64,000 bases of DNA from Edaphochlamys debaryana (GCA_016858145.1 JAEHOE010000013.1:868001-932000), one strand, 5' to 3'; positions 22,894 to 34,389 are shown, counted from the first letter of the stretch. Notes: a model not told the origin generated them from the sequence alone. Made by a program: numbers and translations.

Positions 22894-25800
22894 TCAGTGC
22901 CCGCCACCCGCCGCCCCCGCCGACACGACCGCAGCCACCCCAGCATCGGCAGCCGGTGCCGCCACATGGGGCCCCACCACTCCTGAAGTGAACAGGCTGG
23001 ACTGAAGCCACAACTTCTGTGGACCTAGCTGTTCGGGATCCGTAGCCCGAGCTGCCGGTACCGGTATGCTCGCCTGCGGCGGCCCCTGCGGCGGCCCAGG
23101 GGGCAAGCTCTGCTGGTGAAAGCCGTGCGCCGTCGGGCTCAAGTGTGGGAACGAGGGCGGGGCCGGGGCCGGGTGGGCATGGTGCAGGGGGTGCCCGGGG
23201 AGCGGCGACTGGTGGTGAAGGCCGTGGGCCGGCAGCGCAGGGAGGCCGCAGCTCAAGCCCCCGCCAGCCTCGCCCGCCGCCGCTGCTCCGCCGACCCCGC
23301 CGCCGAGGCTGCTAGAGCAACTTACGCCGCCGCTGTTGTGGCCTCCCACCATCAACAGTCCCGCCATGGGGCCATCCGACAGGGAGCCCTTGGGCGGTGC
23401 ACGCATGGGTCCCCCTGCCGCCGCCACCGATGCTCCCGGCCCGGAGCCTGGCCCGGCCGTCGCGGCAGTCCTCCACTCGCCCAGGAATGGGTCTCCGGTC
23501 CCACTCGACCTACGCCTCACGTCCCAGCCCTTGCCAGAGTGCGGTCCCTGGGCCTGGGCCTGGGCCTGGGGCCGGGCCGGGGCCTGGTCCGGGCCCGGGA
23601 GGTGGCCCAGGGTAGCGATTGGCAGGTGCGAGCTCGAGCGGGAGCGAGCCTCCGTCGCTCCACTGCCGTCGCCCACGGCCGCGACGCGCGCCATCGAAGG
23701 GGATACGCTGGGTAAGGGTCCACCGCGCTCGTGGGTGGGGCTGGCAGCGGCGACAGAAGGGCCACAGACGGTGGCGGCAGCTGCGTGGGCGCTGGCCCCC
23801 GAACCGTGGCGGAGCGGTGGCAGGTGGCCGCCGGTAGGGCTTGCCACCGCGAGCAGCGGTGGCTGCGGCCCAGGGACCTGCGGTGGTGCGAGCAAATGTT
23901 GATGTGGGTCGGGAGGAGTCCACCGCGCATGCACGAGTGAGCCAAGTAGGCTTCATGACCAGCGTTCAAGTCTTAGTAGGCTACACTTGCAAAGCCCGCC
24001 TCACCCCTCGTTCCGAATCGAGTGAGAGCCGTGTCAGAGCCGGCTTGGACGCAGAAGGCCCCACTGGAGCACGGCTGGCTGTGCCGCCAGCTGTCCCTCC
24101 CCCTGCGGGCGCCAGAGGCAGCTGCGGCCGTGCGACTCCACTGGGAGGAACCGAGGCCTGCCACAGCTCCCCCACCGCACTGCTTGCCACCTGCGCTGCC
24201 CCCGCCCCTGCCCCCGCTCCGCCGCCTGATGGGCCCACGGCACCGCCGGTCTGCGACCACTGGGATCCACGACCGAAGCCGGGGGCCCCAGGGGCGGGCG
24301 AGCTGCAGCGCCCTGGAGAGGCCGGGGCCTGCACCACCGCTGCCCCGGACGCGGCTGCGGCTGCCATGAGCTCCGCCGAGGCCGCGGCAGCAGCGGGTGC
24401 GCCGGAGCGGCCGCAGATTTCCAGCGATGCGCGGACCTTCGGCTGAGGCTGACGCGCTCGTGCCTGCACACATAGTGAGGCAGCACAGCAGCACAGTCGT
24501 GGAGGCCGCTCTCAGACCGAAACGAATGCATGCTGTTGCACGAGACTGCAGGTAACGCAAGCACGCCGCCCGTCCCCTCCCCCTTTCCTTAAACGAGGCA
24601 GGACTCGCACGGCCGTGATCCATCCTGCTCGTCCCTACCTCCGAGGGCCCATGTGGGTCGGCCCGCTCCAGATCCAGAGAGGCCCGCAGGTGCGAGGGCG
24701 GCGCAGCGCTGAAGTCCAGGGAGGACCGCCGCTGCCGCGCGGCACTGGGCTTGGGCGGGGGCGCAGTCAGGACCGCAACCAGCTCTGGGGACAGGCCGTC
24801 CAGGGAGACCGGTAGGAAGGCAGGTTGGGGCTGGAGCTGGGAGTCGAGGGTGGGGCCGGGGCCGTTGGCAGGAGGGGCCGGGAGGGCGCCGTTCACTGTG
24901 TGCCGCTTGCTGGCAGGAGGCACTGGCGAGGACGAGGACGGGAAGGGGTAAGGCGAAGGCGAGGGGGAGGGCGAAGGGGAAGCAGCGACCGAGTGAAAAC
25001 CGTAAGGCGCAGGGCTGGGTGAGGCGGCGCCCATCCGACTGCGTGGCGAGGGCCCTGCACCGCGGCCGCTGGGGCTATGGTACAGGTGGTGCGGGGACGG
25101 AGGTGGCCGTGGCCCTGCAGGCGACGGAGGACCTTCGCTAGACTGGTTAGGTCCAGCCTCCGCCCTGCCCTGGCTTGGGGCCTGCTCGGTAGCAGTTACC
25201 CCTGCCTGCCGGGCGGGCCGCGGCTTCGCCCCTGCCTGCCCGTGCCCGGCGGTGTCCAGGAGAGGCCGCGCGCCCCCTATGCCTCCACCATGGGATCTGG
25301 TGGCTTTCTTCTTGGTTGTTGTTGTCGCTGCTGCGGGCGCCTTGACACCGCCGAATAGGCTTAGCAGACGCCTGCCGAAGCGCTGGGCGGGGCTGGGGGA
25401 GGCCGCCGCTGGCGGCAGCTGGGGGCTGGAGGCCCCGTCGGCCGGCCGCACTCCACCACCTCCGCCCCCATCACTGACCAGTGGTCCGCCGCCACCCCGG
25501 CTGCCTGACGACGCCCTGTGCCCCGTCTCCGAGGAAAGGCGCGATGGGGTGGAGGAGCGGACGCCCCCAAACCCGCCATGCGGCGAGGGCGTGGGCGACA
25601 GCGCTCCTGGGCTGTGACGTCCGGGGCTCGGCCGGCCGGAACCAGGCCGGAGCACCCCGCCGAGTCGCGGCAATGGCTCCGAATGGAACGAGCGCCCTGA
25701 CGCGTCATCGTACGGCGCCCCGGGGTCAGGCACAACCCGGCTTTGGCTGTGGTTGCTGCCCGAGCCGGGCCGGCCCTCAGCGGGGTCGTCGGCTAGGGCT

Positions 25801-26186
25801 GCGAGGGGATCGGGAGCCGCTGGTTCGGCGCTGGGGCCATGGCCGGGGCTGCCACCACCGCCCTGGAGGGAGCGGTAGAGCGCCTCCATGAAGGCCTTGG
25901 AGCTGCGGGGGAAGGCAGGGGGGAAGAAGCAAGCACAGGCGGGGATGGCTTCGGCCTGGCACGTTGGCGCCTGTCCGGCATCCACAGCTGTACTGAGCTT
26001 TGTATGTGTGTTTGCATATCCCCATACTCGCTGGGGGCGGTGCAGAGTTGCCGGCAAGGCGCAAGGCGAGACATGGTCGGTCCGCACTGTAGGCGCCTAC
26101 CGCTCATATTCACTCGCAAGGTCCTCAATGATAGCCGCGGTGCCTCCCTCGTCGAGAACGCCCTCCGCCGAGTCCTGTTTAGCCAT
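22894..26186 (-). CDS. long disordered Pro/Gly/Ser-rich protein, 929 residues, four exons
   Basis: Exons: 26186-26101, 25902-24639, 24442-23987, 23877-22894; all introns are GT-AG and the frame is open throughout. The N-terminus is acidic and helical (AAIIEDLASEYERSKAFMEA spans the first splice). The rest is low-complexity: Ser-Pro repeats, Gly and Pro runs, poly-Ala and a short Thr/Lys-rich basic patch. Four short motifs of the form R-x-S-L-D/E recur in the middle (RRSSLDFS, LRASLDLE, VRASLEIC, LTRLSLDS) and could be phosphorylation or docking sites. There is no membrane segment or catalytic domain. Function is unknown. The structured N-terminus and clean splice phases make it a real gene rather than a chance frame. 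Confidence 0.7.
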
Positions 26187-28355
26187 GTTGTTGGCGCCCG
26201 CGTACTCTCTAACACCCAAAGTGTGCAGCGCGAACAATGTCACGTAGCAACTTCATTCTACTGTGGTTTCGCAGGAAGTCAACGGGGAACCAGAACGCGT
26301 CGAAGCACCCGTGCTGCTTAACGGGCCTTGGGGTATGGGTCTTTGTATTGCTGGGATCATGTATGCCATTAGATAGCTGGTGGCGTGGGCTACGCACTTG
26401 CACCGGGGTACGGTGGTGTCGAGATGACAAAGCCGAACCCCGGCTTGAACCCGAACACCCGAGCGCCACGGAGGGCACGACTTGGCATGAACAGGTCTCA
26501 GCGGGGGCGATGTCGGGAGCAGCTGCTCTTACGGGAGGCGGCGCTAGGTTGGGCCGAGCGCATGTGCGCGCTCGGTCTCGGGTTCGAGGTTTGTGGCGCT
26601 GGCGTGCGGGTTGGGCGTGTTGCCGGTAAGCTTTCGACTGGGTGCTCCGTGGCGTCGGCGGGAGCGCCCGGCGACGTTTGAGCTCCGTCCGGTGGCAGTC
26701 GCTTTGGAGGCTTGCTGGGGCGCGTTTGGCGGGTGTGGCCCCTGTGGGTGCTGGCTGGGTTCCTGCTCGCCTGCGTCTGGGTGGTCGTTTGCTGCTTTGC
26801 TCTTGGCAGCGGGGGTTTGGGCGGGTTTGGGGCAGGGGTGGGGGGCCTGGGGGGCGGGGGGTTGCTGAGGTCGGGTGGGCTGGGTGGGCTTGGGTGGGTG
26901 GGTGCTGGGGCAGGTAGGGAAGGGCCCTGCGTAGGGTCGTTGGTCAGTGCTGCGTGGGGGCGTTTGGGGTTCGTGTTGCGTGTTTTCCTGGCCACGTTTC
27001 TGGCAAGGCCGGCTGCCAGGGCTTGCCCTGGCTGGCACCATGACGTGGCGCATGTGCTTTGAGTAGGTGGCGGCGCCAGACCTTGCGGTTGCATCCGCAG
27101 CAGACCATATATGATGCCTCTGGCCTTCGGGCCAGGGGGCGTGGCCCAGCGCGTGACCCAGCGCTGCGGGCTGGCAGGCCATGGGGGGGGGAGATCGAAC
27201 GCATGGGGGGGGGGAGATCGAACGCATATCTGACCGGTAGCAAAGGTGATGCTGCAGATGTTGGAGGCCGCCAGGGCGGGCGGCTGACGCTGTTGGGGCT
27301 GATTCCGGAGGCAGAGAGAGGCCACGCCGGATCCCAAGTCATATCTCCTGCGCCGTAGGCGACTAGGAGTGCCCTGGCAGCCTGATCGAACAGGGGGTGA
27401 CGGTGTACCGCCCTGTTGTGCCTGGCCAGCCCGTGACCCGCGGTCAGTGCGGGAACGATCACACACTGGGTCGTGACATGGGGTTCCAGACCACCCAGCA
27501 CCATAGCACCATAGCGTGCTTGGGCCGGCGACACCTCACGCCGAGCCAATGTGCCGATTTTTGTCGACCCGATAGGGGTCCCTTCCGGGGGCGGCCTCGG
27601 GCGCTCTGTCTGCTCAGCTGTGGGATGGTGGGTGTCTAGAGGTGCCTGCAGGTGGCCGCGCTGGCGGAGGACGCCGGCCGCGGCCCTCGAAGCCTGTGCG
27701 AGGTCGTCGCCTTCCCGCCGCCTTCTGCGCCTGTGTGTTCTCGTCCCTCCACCGCGGAGCTTCAAGTTCCTCACGGACCGTCCAGCCCTCCACGCAGGAC
27801 AGGACGGCGAGTGACGCCTGCACTCCTCACCACGGCGCGCCTCACTCAAGTGTCTCGCGTTGCGCTAAGCGAGTGCCGGCGCGGCGCCTCAGACATGGGC
27901 TCATACCGTCCAGACCGTCTCAAACTGCGGGCCCCTTGTGGGGGTCAGGGCCCTTGGTGGCACTGACGAGCTGGCGCTTTGCTGCTTACAGAGCTGGCCG
28001 CCGGACTGTCGGCTTGGAGACCACCTCAGCGCAGCTGGAAGGCGTCCTGGCCTGGGTAATGCGAGCTCCAGGCCCCACCGAGGGTCCCCGCAGCCCCCTC
28101 GCCTTACAGCCAGCGTCATGAGAGGCGGCAGAACCTATCTACGCCGCCTGCCGTGCCGCTTAGCCTCCTCCAGCCTTGCACCTGACCCCGCTCCACTACG
28201 GCTCCCCCCTGCTATCCTCATCGCCACACCTGTACACTCCTCGCCTCATCGCCATCGGTGCCCCGCCAGGCAACGGACCCTGCGCCGGCTGCCGTGCGGC
28301 ACGACCTTACCTCGCCTCCCACGTCCCGCCCAGTCACCCAGGCCCCTGCAGCTCC
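26187..28355. other. gene-poor, G-rich stretch with local repeats
   Basis: The plus strand is very G-rich between 26560 and 26930 (GGGTGGGCT-type runs). At 27180-27230 a roughly 24-bp unit (a G run followed by AGATCGAACGCAT) is repeated in tandem. On the minus strand near 26990-27125 one frame reads CCGCNRKVWRRHLLKAH, which resembles a C2H2 zinc finger and may be a transposon remnant. I find no complete gene. Confidence 0.45.
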
Positions 28356-28401
28356 TGTTGCTAGTGCACTGCATGGAGGCTATGCCCTCCGACCCCCATG
28401 A
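28356..28401 (+). mobile_element. 46-bp PLE end fragment
   Basis: About 46 bp match the pseudo-LTR end plus the first ORF1 codons of the PLE (34372-34417) with only two differences. They run from TGTTGCTAGTGCACTG to GACCCCCATG. The fragment is bounded on both sides by AGCTCC (28350-28355 and 28402-28407), a possible 6-bp target-site duplication. It is probably a severely 5'-truncated insertion. Confidence 0.6.
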
Positions 28402-28483
28402 AGCTCCATGCCGCCAGCTTTGCACTCTCGCAAGCTTCACTCCACGTACGCCCAGTCCCATTAACGCGTGCCCTTTTACACCA

Positions 28484-31339
28484 CTACCCCTTCCCCCAAC
28501 CCAATGTCCTGCACCTCCCCACCCGCACGGACAAGCACACCTGCCCGCCCACAAACCCGCTACTTAGCCCCCGCCGCCCCTGCTCCCGAGTCGACCGCTT
28601 CATGTTTTTCTTCTGCGCCCGAGACAGCTGCGGCCCGTCGCTGGGCGGCTCCTGCTGAGCCTGCTGCGCCTCGCCGCCGCGCTTGCGCTTCACGCCGCCA
28701 GCGCCGCCGGCGCCCTTGCCGCCGCCGCCAGCACCGCCGCCGCCACCATGGTATTGGTCCTTCTTGAGCGTGGGAACGGCGAAGGATGCGAGGCGCGCCG
28801 CCTGGGGACTGAGCGGCTTGTGCTCCTTGCGCTCCTTGTGCTCTTTGTGCTCCTTGTGACCTTGCCCGTGCGCCGGTCCCCGCTCGCCGCGCCCTGCGCC
28901 GGCGCCGCCCTTGCCCTTGCCCCCGTGCTCTCCGCCGGCAGCTGCGGCGGCGCCAGCGGCGGCTTGGGACTTGTCCTTGCCTTTCCGCTCGCCCGCTGAC
29001 CCGGGCCCGGGGCCGGCTTGCGCCTCGCCCGCTGGCCGGTCCTTGCGTTTCCGGTCCTCGCCCCTCCCTTGCGCCTGAGCATCCGCGTGGGGCCGGGAGG
29101 GCTTGGCGTCGGCGTCGGCGGCGCTGCCGGGGCCCGCGCCGGCGGCGGCGCCGGCGCCTCCTGCCGCTGCGCCGCCCTCGCCGCCGCCCCACCACTGCCC
29201 GCCCTGCCGCGGGCCGCCCTTGTCCTGCCAGCCCTGCTTCTTGTTCTGTTGCCGCCGCTGCTTGCCAAACTTGTCTGCGGGGAGGGGAGGGCAGTGAAGG
29301 GGGTTCCGGTCAGGAGAAAGGCCTAAGAGGAAGGAGCGGTATGGGCAGTGTGCTGCTGGAAGCCGGGAGGCGGGCAGGCCCCGCCCCTCGTCAGCCGTCG
29401 CCCCCGATGAGACAGGAAGGACCCCAAAACACGTGTTGCTCTAGGCCACCCCCTGGCTTCCCCGTCCATTCCCTCCCACGCCGCCACAACGCCCCGCCTC
29501 ACCCGCCCCCTCGCCCTTGACCACCCCCTCCGCCCGCTGCAACGCCTTGTCCTCCCCCTCCCTATCCCCAGCACCCCCCCGCTCTCTACCAAAGGCGCTC
29601 ACCCGCCGCCTCGCCCTTGACCGCCGCCAGCGCCTTGTAGTTGGGGCGCAGGCGGTCGAGTGTTTTGCGGTAGGGGGCGAGGCGCTTCATGCCCACGACC
29701 TAGGGGGAGGGGGAGGAGGAGGTTGGCTGGTTGGCGGTGTTGGAGGGACGGGGGAGGAGGGGGTGGGGAGGGTGCATGACGGACGGTACTCACTACTGCC
29801 TCTACCACTACTCAGTGCTGCCCCTTGCCCCCCGCCCCGCCCTCCCCCACGTCCCCCACCCCCACCCCCACCCCCACCCCCACCTTGACAGGGCGACAAA
29901 ACCCTAAAACAGGTGCGTGAGGACCCCTCCCCTTTCCAAGGCACCTTCCATGTCCCTGCCCCCCCCCCCCCCTGCCCCCCCTCCCAGGGCCCTTGCCCCC
30001 CCCCTGCCCCCCCCCCCCCTGGTTGAGGGACTTGTCGTCCAGTCAGCTCCCCTTACCCCTCCCCCCTCCCAAGGGCCCCTTCCATGCCCCTGTCCCCCCT
30101 CCACCCCCCTCTCAGGTCCCTGGTCCCCACCCCACCTGGTTGAGGGACTTGTCGTCCAGGCACAGAATGTCGTCCACCGAGAGACCGAACGTGTTGGAGG
30201 GCACCTGCGGGGAAGAGCGGGCCACCAAGGGGCTTGTGATGAGGGGTGGCCGGGACCGCCTGTCAACCCCGGCGGTTGTGGCGGCTAGATGATGAGGGGT
30301 GGCGGCAGGGTTGCCAATACGTATCAGTCCCCGTATTGATACGGATACGTATTAATACGGATACGGCCTCTCGCTGCCGTAATAATACGGCATGCGGCGC
30401 GGGGGTACCGGCCAGGCAGCCGGGGGCGCAGCGCGGGGGGGGGGTGCTGGGGTGCTGGGGGGCGTCGTTCGGCAGCTCAGCCGTCCGTTCCGCCGTAGCC
30501 GATGCCCTACGCGTTCCCTGCGCTTCTACGTGAACGCGGAGCGCATTTGCTCGTGCACAAGGCGGCAGTATGGGCTGCCGTACGCTGCCGTATTAATACG
30601 GCTGGGCGCCGCCGTATTACAGCCGTATTAAGCCGTATTAGCGAGGAGGGGGCCGTATTGCGTATTAGTACGCGTATTGGCCCCGGGGGCTGCCGTATTA
30701 TGCAACCCTGGGTGGCGGCCGGGGGTGGCGGTCAGCCCCCAACCCCCCAACCTCCCCAACTATTGCTTAGTAACGACGCGAGACCCCCACCTTTAACCCA
30801 GCCACCCACCTCCTTGTACTGGAACCGCGTCTTGGCCCGCTCCCCCCGCGCTGTCCCACCCCCATTCTAAGGCGTGGGGGACCATAGGACGCCGCGGGCA
30901 CTAGCTACGCCAACTCGGGCGATGGCGGACCCCTACTTCCGGCGCTCCGCACCAGGTAAGCGCAGGTAAGCACACGGTAAGTACGCTGGGTACCTTTGCG
31001 TCAGGCGAGAGCGCGAGCAGTTCCCTTGGCCGCACTAACCAGAGGAACTACCGTCCCCTCCCTTTCCGTAACACTCGTGTGCGTTTCTCCCGCGAGGTGT
31101 GCCATGTGCCCTTGTGTCCCTTTGCCCTCGCGGGCCTGCCAGTTCCAGGCGACAACGAGCCCTCCCACAGGTCGTCTCCTCGCCTGCGTAGTCTGCGGAA
31201 ATCGCCCTACGCCACACCACAACCAAGCGCTTCGCTTCGTTGATGTTCTTCTACCCCATTCTAAGGCACCATCACCGTCCACCCCTCCTCATCCCCAACC
31301 CACCTCCTTGTACCGGAAACGGGTCTTCACGCCCCCCAC
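28484..31339 (-). CDS. KRI1: KRI1-like ribosome biogenesis protein, C-terminal part only
   Basis: Exons read: 30866-30810 (or a second version ending at 31304), 30204-30136, 29699-29603, 29274-28484. The segments TRFQYKE, NTFGLSVDDILCLDDKSLNQ and GMKRLAPYRKTLDRL follow each other as in the conserved KRI1 C-terminal domain, known from nucleolar small-subunit rRNA processing factors. The last exon adds about 260 residues rich in Gly, Ala, Lys and Gln, with KEHKEHKERKEH and a basic end (RAQKKNMKRS) typical of nucleolar proteins. The N-terminal half of KRI1 is not visible between 31340 and the PLE insertion, nor just beyond the PLE, so the gene looks truncated or rearranged. The exon coding TRFxYKE is present twice. 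Whether it is expressed is unknown. Confidence 0.68.
30315..30715. repeat. cluster of short AT-rich palindromes (CCGTATTAATACGG type)
   Basis: Inside the intron between two KRI1-like exons, the sequence GTATTAATACGG and close variants recur about ten times, many of them self-complementary, in otherwise GC-rich DNA. The end near 30590-30710 has the densest run. A related cluster lies at 44540-44870. Confidence 0.75.
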
Positions 31340-32355
31340 GCTGTCCTCGAAGTCCGTAGACCGTGCAGAGGGATAGGGACCACGAGACGTTTTCGGCATG
31401 ATGTCTGGGGGTTTCGTTCCTACCCCCCCCCCCCCCCCCCCCCGCAACAAGCAGCCGCCCAGTGCTCCACGCCCGAAGCGCGTGCAGCCGCACACTACCC
31501 CTCTTCCCCGTGTCAGGACACAGTATGGTTCGTGGCATACCCATGCCGGCTGTGAAGACTGAAATCGGTAGCACACTGTGAGCTAGACCACCGGCGCTGC
31601 CCTGGGCTCACGTCCAGAAGAGCGGTGACTCGAGGCACGAGAAGCCAAGCGGAGCACAGCTTCACCAGAAAGGTCGTCGGGAAGCACAGCGAAGCACAGA
31701 GACAGCGTTGCAGGCACACGAGAGGCAACAACTTCATAGTCACTCTTACTAAGCGAGTCGGTAGCCGGGCTCAGGCTCCCACAACTCTCAGCAACCACCG
31801 AACTCCTACGACAGTGTGCTAGCAGCGATACCATGGTCTGTCACCCGTCCAAGAATCCACCCGCCACGTGACGGTGCAGAGTCCATGTGTGGCAAGTCAA
31901 ATCGCCTTTCTATCGACTTCCCTTTGCCCTCTCAAGAACTAACCACCCACCAACACCTTGAGCTCCAGCAGTCAGCAGAGCAGAGCCTGCTTGACGACGC
32001 CCACTGGGGCAGTGGACCAGGACCCCAGCCCGAGGCAGTCAAGAACCCACGCACGACGGGCAGCAGCCGCCAGAGCCCGCCAGAGCCCGGCCCATGCACT
32101 GCTACGGCTTTGGCCAGAACCTTGCCCGGAACGTTGGCCAGAACGTTGCCCAGAACGCCCAAAACATTGCGAACCAGCGGCTACATATACGGTATATGTC
32201 TCCCCCGCATGCGTACATGCCTCCCATCATCTCGCGTATCATGCGCGACAAGGCTGAGCACGCCTCAAAGGCGGGGGCCAGGCCAAAGAAGCTCACGATG
32301 TCTCCACTCGCGATTGCTCGGAAGCCGACGAACCCCCAGACCGCTGTCACAATCG
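31340..32355. other. intergenic, left flank of PLE copy 1
   Basis: A run of about 23 C lies near 31423-31443. On the minus strand at 32102-32350 one frame is hydrophobic and protein-like (AVWGFVGFRAIASGDIVSFF) and is preceded, if the PLE is ignored, by a possible acceptor at 42317. I could not join it to a gene. The 32105-32165 part is a simple repeat of TTGCCC/AACGTTGGCC type. Confidence 0.4.
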
Positions 32356-32367
32356 CCTCCCGCCCCT
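32356..32367. repeat. target-site duplication, left copy (PLE copy 1)
   Basis: CCTCCCGCCCCT here recurs at 42305-42316, immediately beyond the other end of the element. Confidence 0.85.
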
Positions 32368-32414
32368 CTCTTGGCCGGCTGTCATCACTGGGGAGCTCAG
32401 CGGAGCCCGGACAT

Positions 32415-33400
32415 GTAGCAAACAGGCATGACGCTTCGCCCTCGCCACCCCACCACCGGCAGCCCCGGCCCTCGCCTCCGTGCCTGGCGCCCAGCCCGTC
32501 GTCCCCACCCGGCCACCCCTCGGGCCCCAGCCCTCCCGCCTCCGTGACTGTGCCTGCGGCTATGCCGCCCTCCCCCGACCGCCGCGCTCAGCCAAACGCC
32601 TCAGGCCCGACCCTCAGCGGCACACGCCTCGCACGTCCCAGTCGCCTCGGCACGCTTGCACGGCTCCTCGACTTCGCCGCCCACCAGCTCGAGCTGCCCA
32701 GCCAGCGCGTCCAGCCATGCGCAGCTCCGTAACCACAGCTGCGACCGGTCGGTGCGGCCAGCGTCTACGAGCGCAGCTGCCTCCGACTACGCTACTACTT
32801 CCATTGCACCCACACGTATCGCCTCCCCGCTCCCGGCTCCCCGCTCCCGCTGGCCTCCTTCCGGGCACTCGTATTGCCCTAGGTCCCAAAACCAACCTTT
32901 CTCCCGCCGCTTCACGTAGCTCCTAGACGCACGGGCCGGGTTTCGGGACGGGGTTTCTTCGTAGAAGCATCTTCCGCCCACCACCACGCCCACCACGTAC
33001 GGCAGCACGGAGCTCGCCGCCTGAAGGCTGCGTGCCGCAGCCGGCCTCTTTCCCCCAGCTCGCACTTGCACACACCGCACTCTACGGTCGTTTAGTTCTG
33101 CAGCTGACACGTCGACTTCGTCTCTACCGCTTGCAGGTGAGCGCTCGCGCATGATGACCATAGACGACCGGCACGCTTCACTGGGGGCTTCTTCAAGCGG
33201 CTCAGGAAAGTGCTATTCGCGCCTGTCTCCCATAGGACCTGTATCAGCCTGCTAGACGTACCCGGCACAGCTCTACACCGTCACCAGCAACAGCATGCCG
33301 GTTACTCTAGCATAGCCGTTCTCAGCCGCATCCCCGACTACATCTGCTGCGCATTATGCTCCGTGTAGTGCTAGATAGCCCTGTTGCTAGTGCACTGTAT
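32415..33400 (+). repeat. PLE pseudo-LTR, unit R1
   Basis: This 986-bp unit starts GTAGCAAACAGGCATGACG and ends CTAGTGCACTGTAT. It is nearly identical to R2, R3 and R4. It joins R2 directly, without the roughly 14-17 bp of ORF1 start that end the element elsewhere. Apparent open frames inside all four units are repeats of the same non-coding sequence. Confidence 0.92.
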
Positions 33401-34389
33401 GTAGCAAACAGGCATGACGCTTCGCCCTCGCCACCCCACCACCGGCAGCCCCGGCCCTCGCCTCCGTGCCTGGCGCCCAGCCCGTCGTCCCCACCCGGCC
33501 ACCCCTCGGGCCCCAGCCCTCCCGCCTCCGTGACTGTGCCTGCGGCTATGCCGCCCTCCCCCGACCGCCGCGCTCAGCCAAACGCCTCAGGCCCGACCCT
33601 CAGCGGCACACGCCTCGCACGTCCCAGTCGCCTCGGCACGCTTGCACGGCTCCTCGACTTCGCCGCCCACCAGCTCGAGCTGCCCAGCCAGCGCGTCCAG
33701 CCATGCGCAGCTCCGTAACCACAGCTGCGACCGGTCGGTGCGGCCAGCGTCTACGAGCGCAGCTGCCTCCGACTACGCTACTACTTCCATTGCACCCACA
33801 CGTATCGCCTCCCCGCTCCCGGCTCCCCGCTCCCGCTGGCCTCCTTCCGGGCACTCGTATTGCCCTAGGTCCCAAAACCAACCTTTCTCCCGCCGCTTCA
33901 CGTAGCTCCTAGACGCACGGGCCGGGTTTCGGGACGGGGTTTCTTCGTAGAAGCATCTTCCGCCCACCACCACGCCCACCACGTACGGCAGCACGGAGCT
34001 CGCCGCCTGAAGGCTGCGTGCCGCAGCCGGCCTCTTTCCCCCAGCTCGCACTTGCACACACCGCACTCTACGGTCGTTTAGTTCTGCAGCTGACACGTCG
34101 ACTTCGTCTCTACCGCTTGCAGGTGAGCGCTCGCGCATGATGACCATAGACGACCGGCACGCTTCACGGCTGGGGGCTTCTTCAAGCGGCTCAGGAAAGT
34201 GCTATTCGCGCCTGTCTCCCATAGGACCTGTATCAGCCTGCTAGACGTACCCGGCACAGCTCTACACCGTCACCAGCAACAGCATGCCGGTTACTCTAGC
34301 ATAGCCGTTCTCAGCCGCATCCCCGACTACATCTGCTGCGCATTATGCTCCGTGTAGTGCTAGATAGCCCTGTTGCTAGTGCACTGTAT
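33401..34389 (+). repeat. PLE pseudo-LTR, unit R2
   Basis: This is a 989-bp direct copy of R1. Its last two bases (AT) form the start of the ORF1 initiation codon, so the repeat runs right up to the coding region and probably contains the promoter of the element. Near its end it has CTTGCAG followed by GTGAGCGC, which could serve as splice sites. Confidence 0.92.

Noticed and set aside
22994..23902. Long plus-strand frames opposite the disordered-protein gene
   Set aside because: The minus strand gives a spliced frame with consistent phases and a structured N-terminus; the plus-strand frames are its shadows.
32614..34147. Open frames of 93, 124 and 148 codons that recur at 32.6, 33.6, 41.5 and 59.0 kb
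   Set aside because: They recur because they lie in the four copies of the PLE pseudo-LTR; they overlap on both strands and have no motif, so they are not genes.
33000..34389. Possible hammerhead ribozyme in the pseudo-LTR, as known in many PLEs
   Set aside because: I looked for the CTGANGA and GAAA core on both strands of the unit and did not find a convincing arrangement; a covariance-model search would settle it.
32415..34389. Reading the 0.99-kb direct repeats as LTRs of an LTR retrotransposon
   Set aside because: There is no TG..CA border, primer-binding site, integrase or protease; the RT motifs and GIY-YIG domain fit a PLE with pseudo-LTRs.
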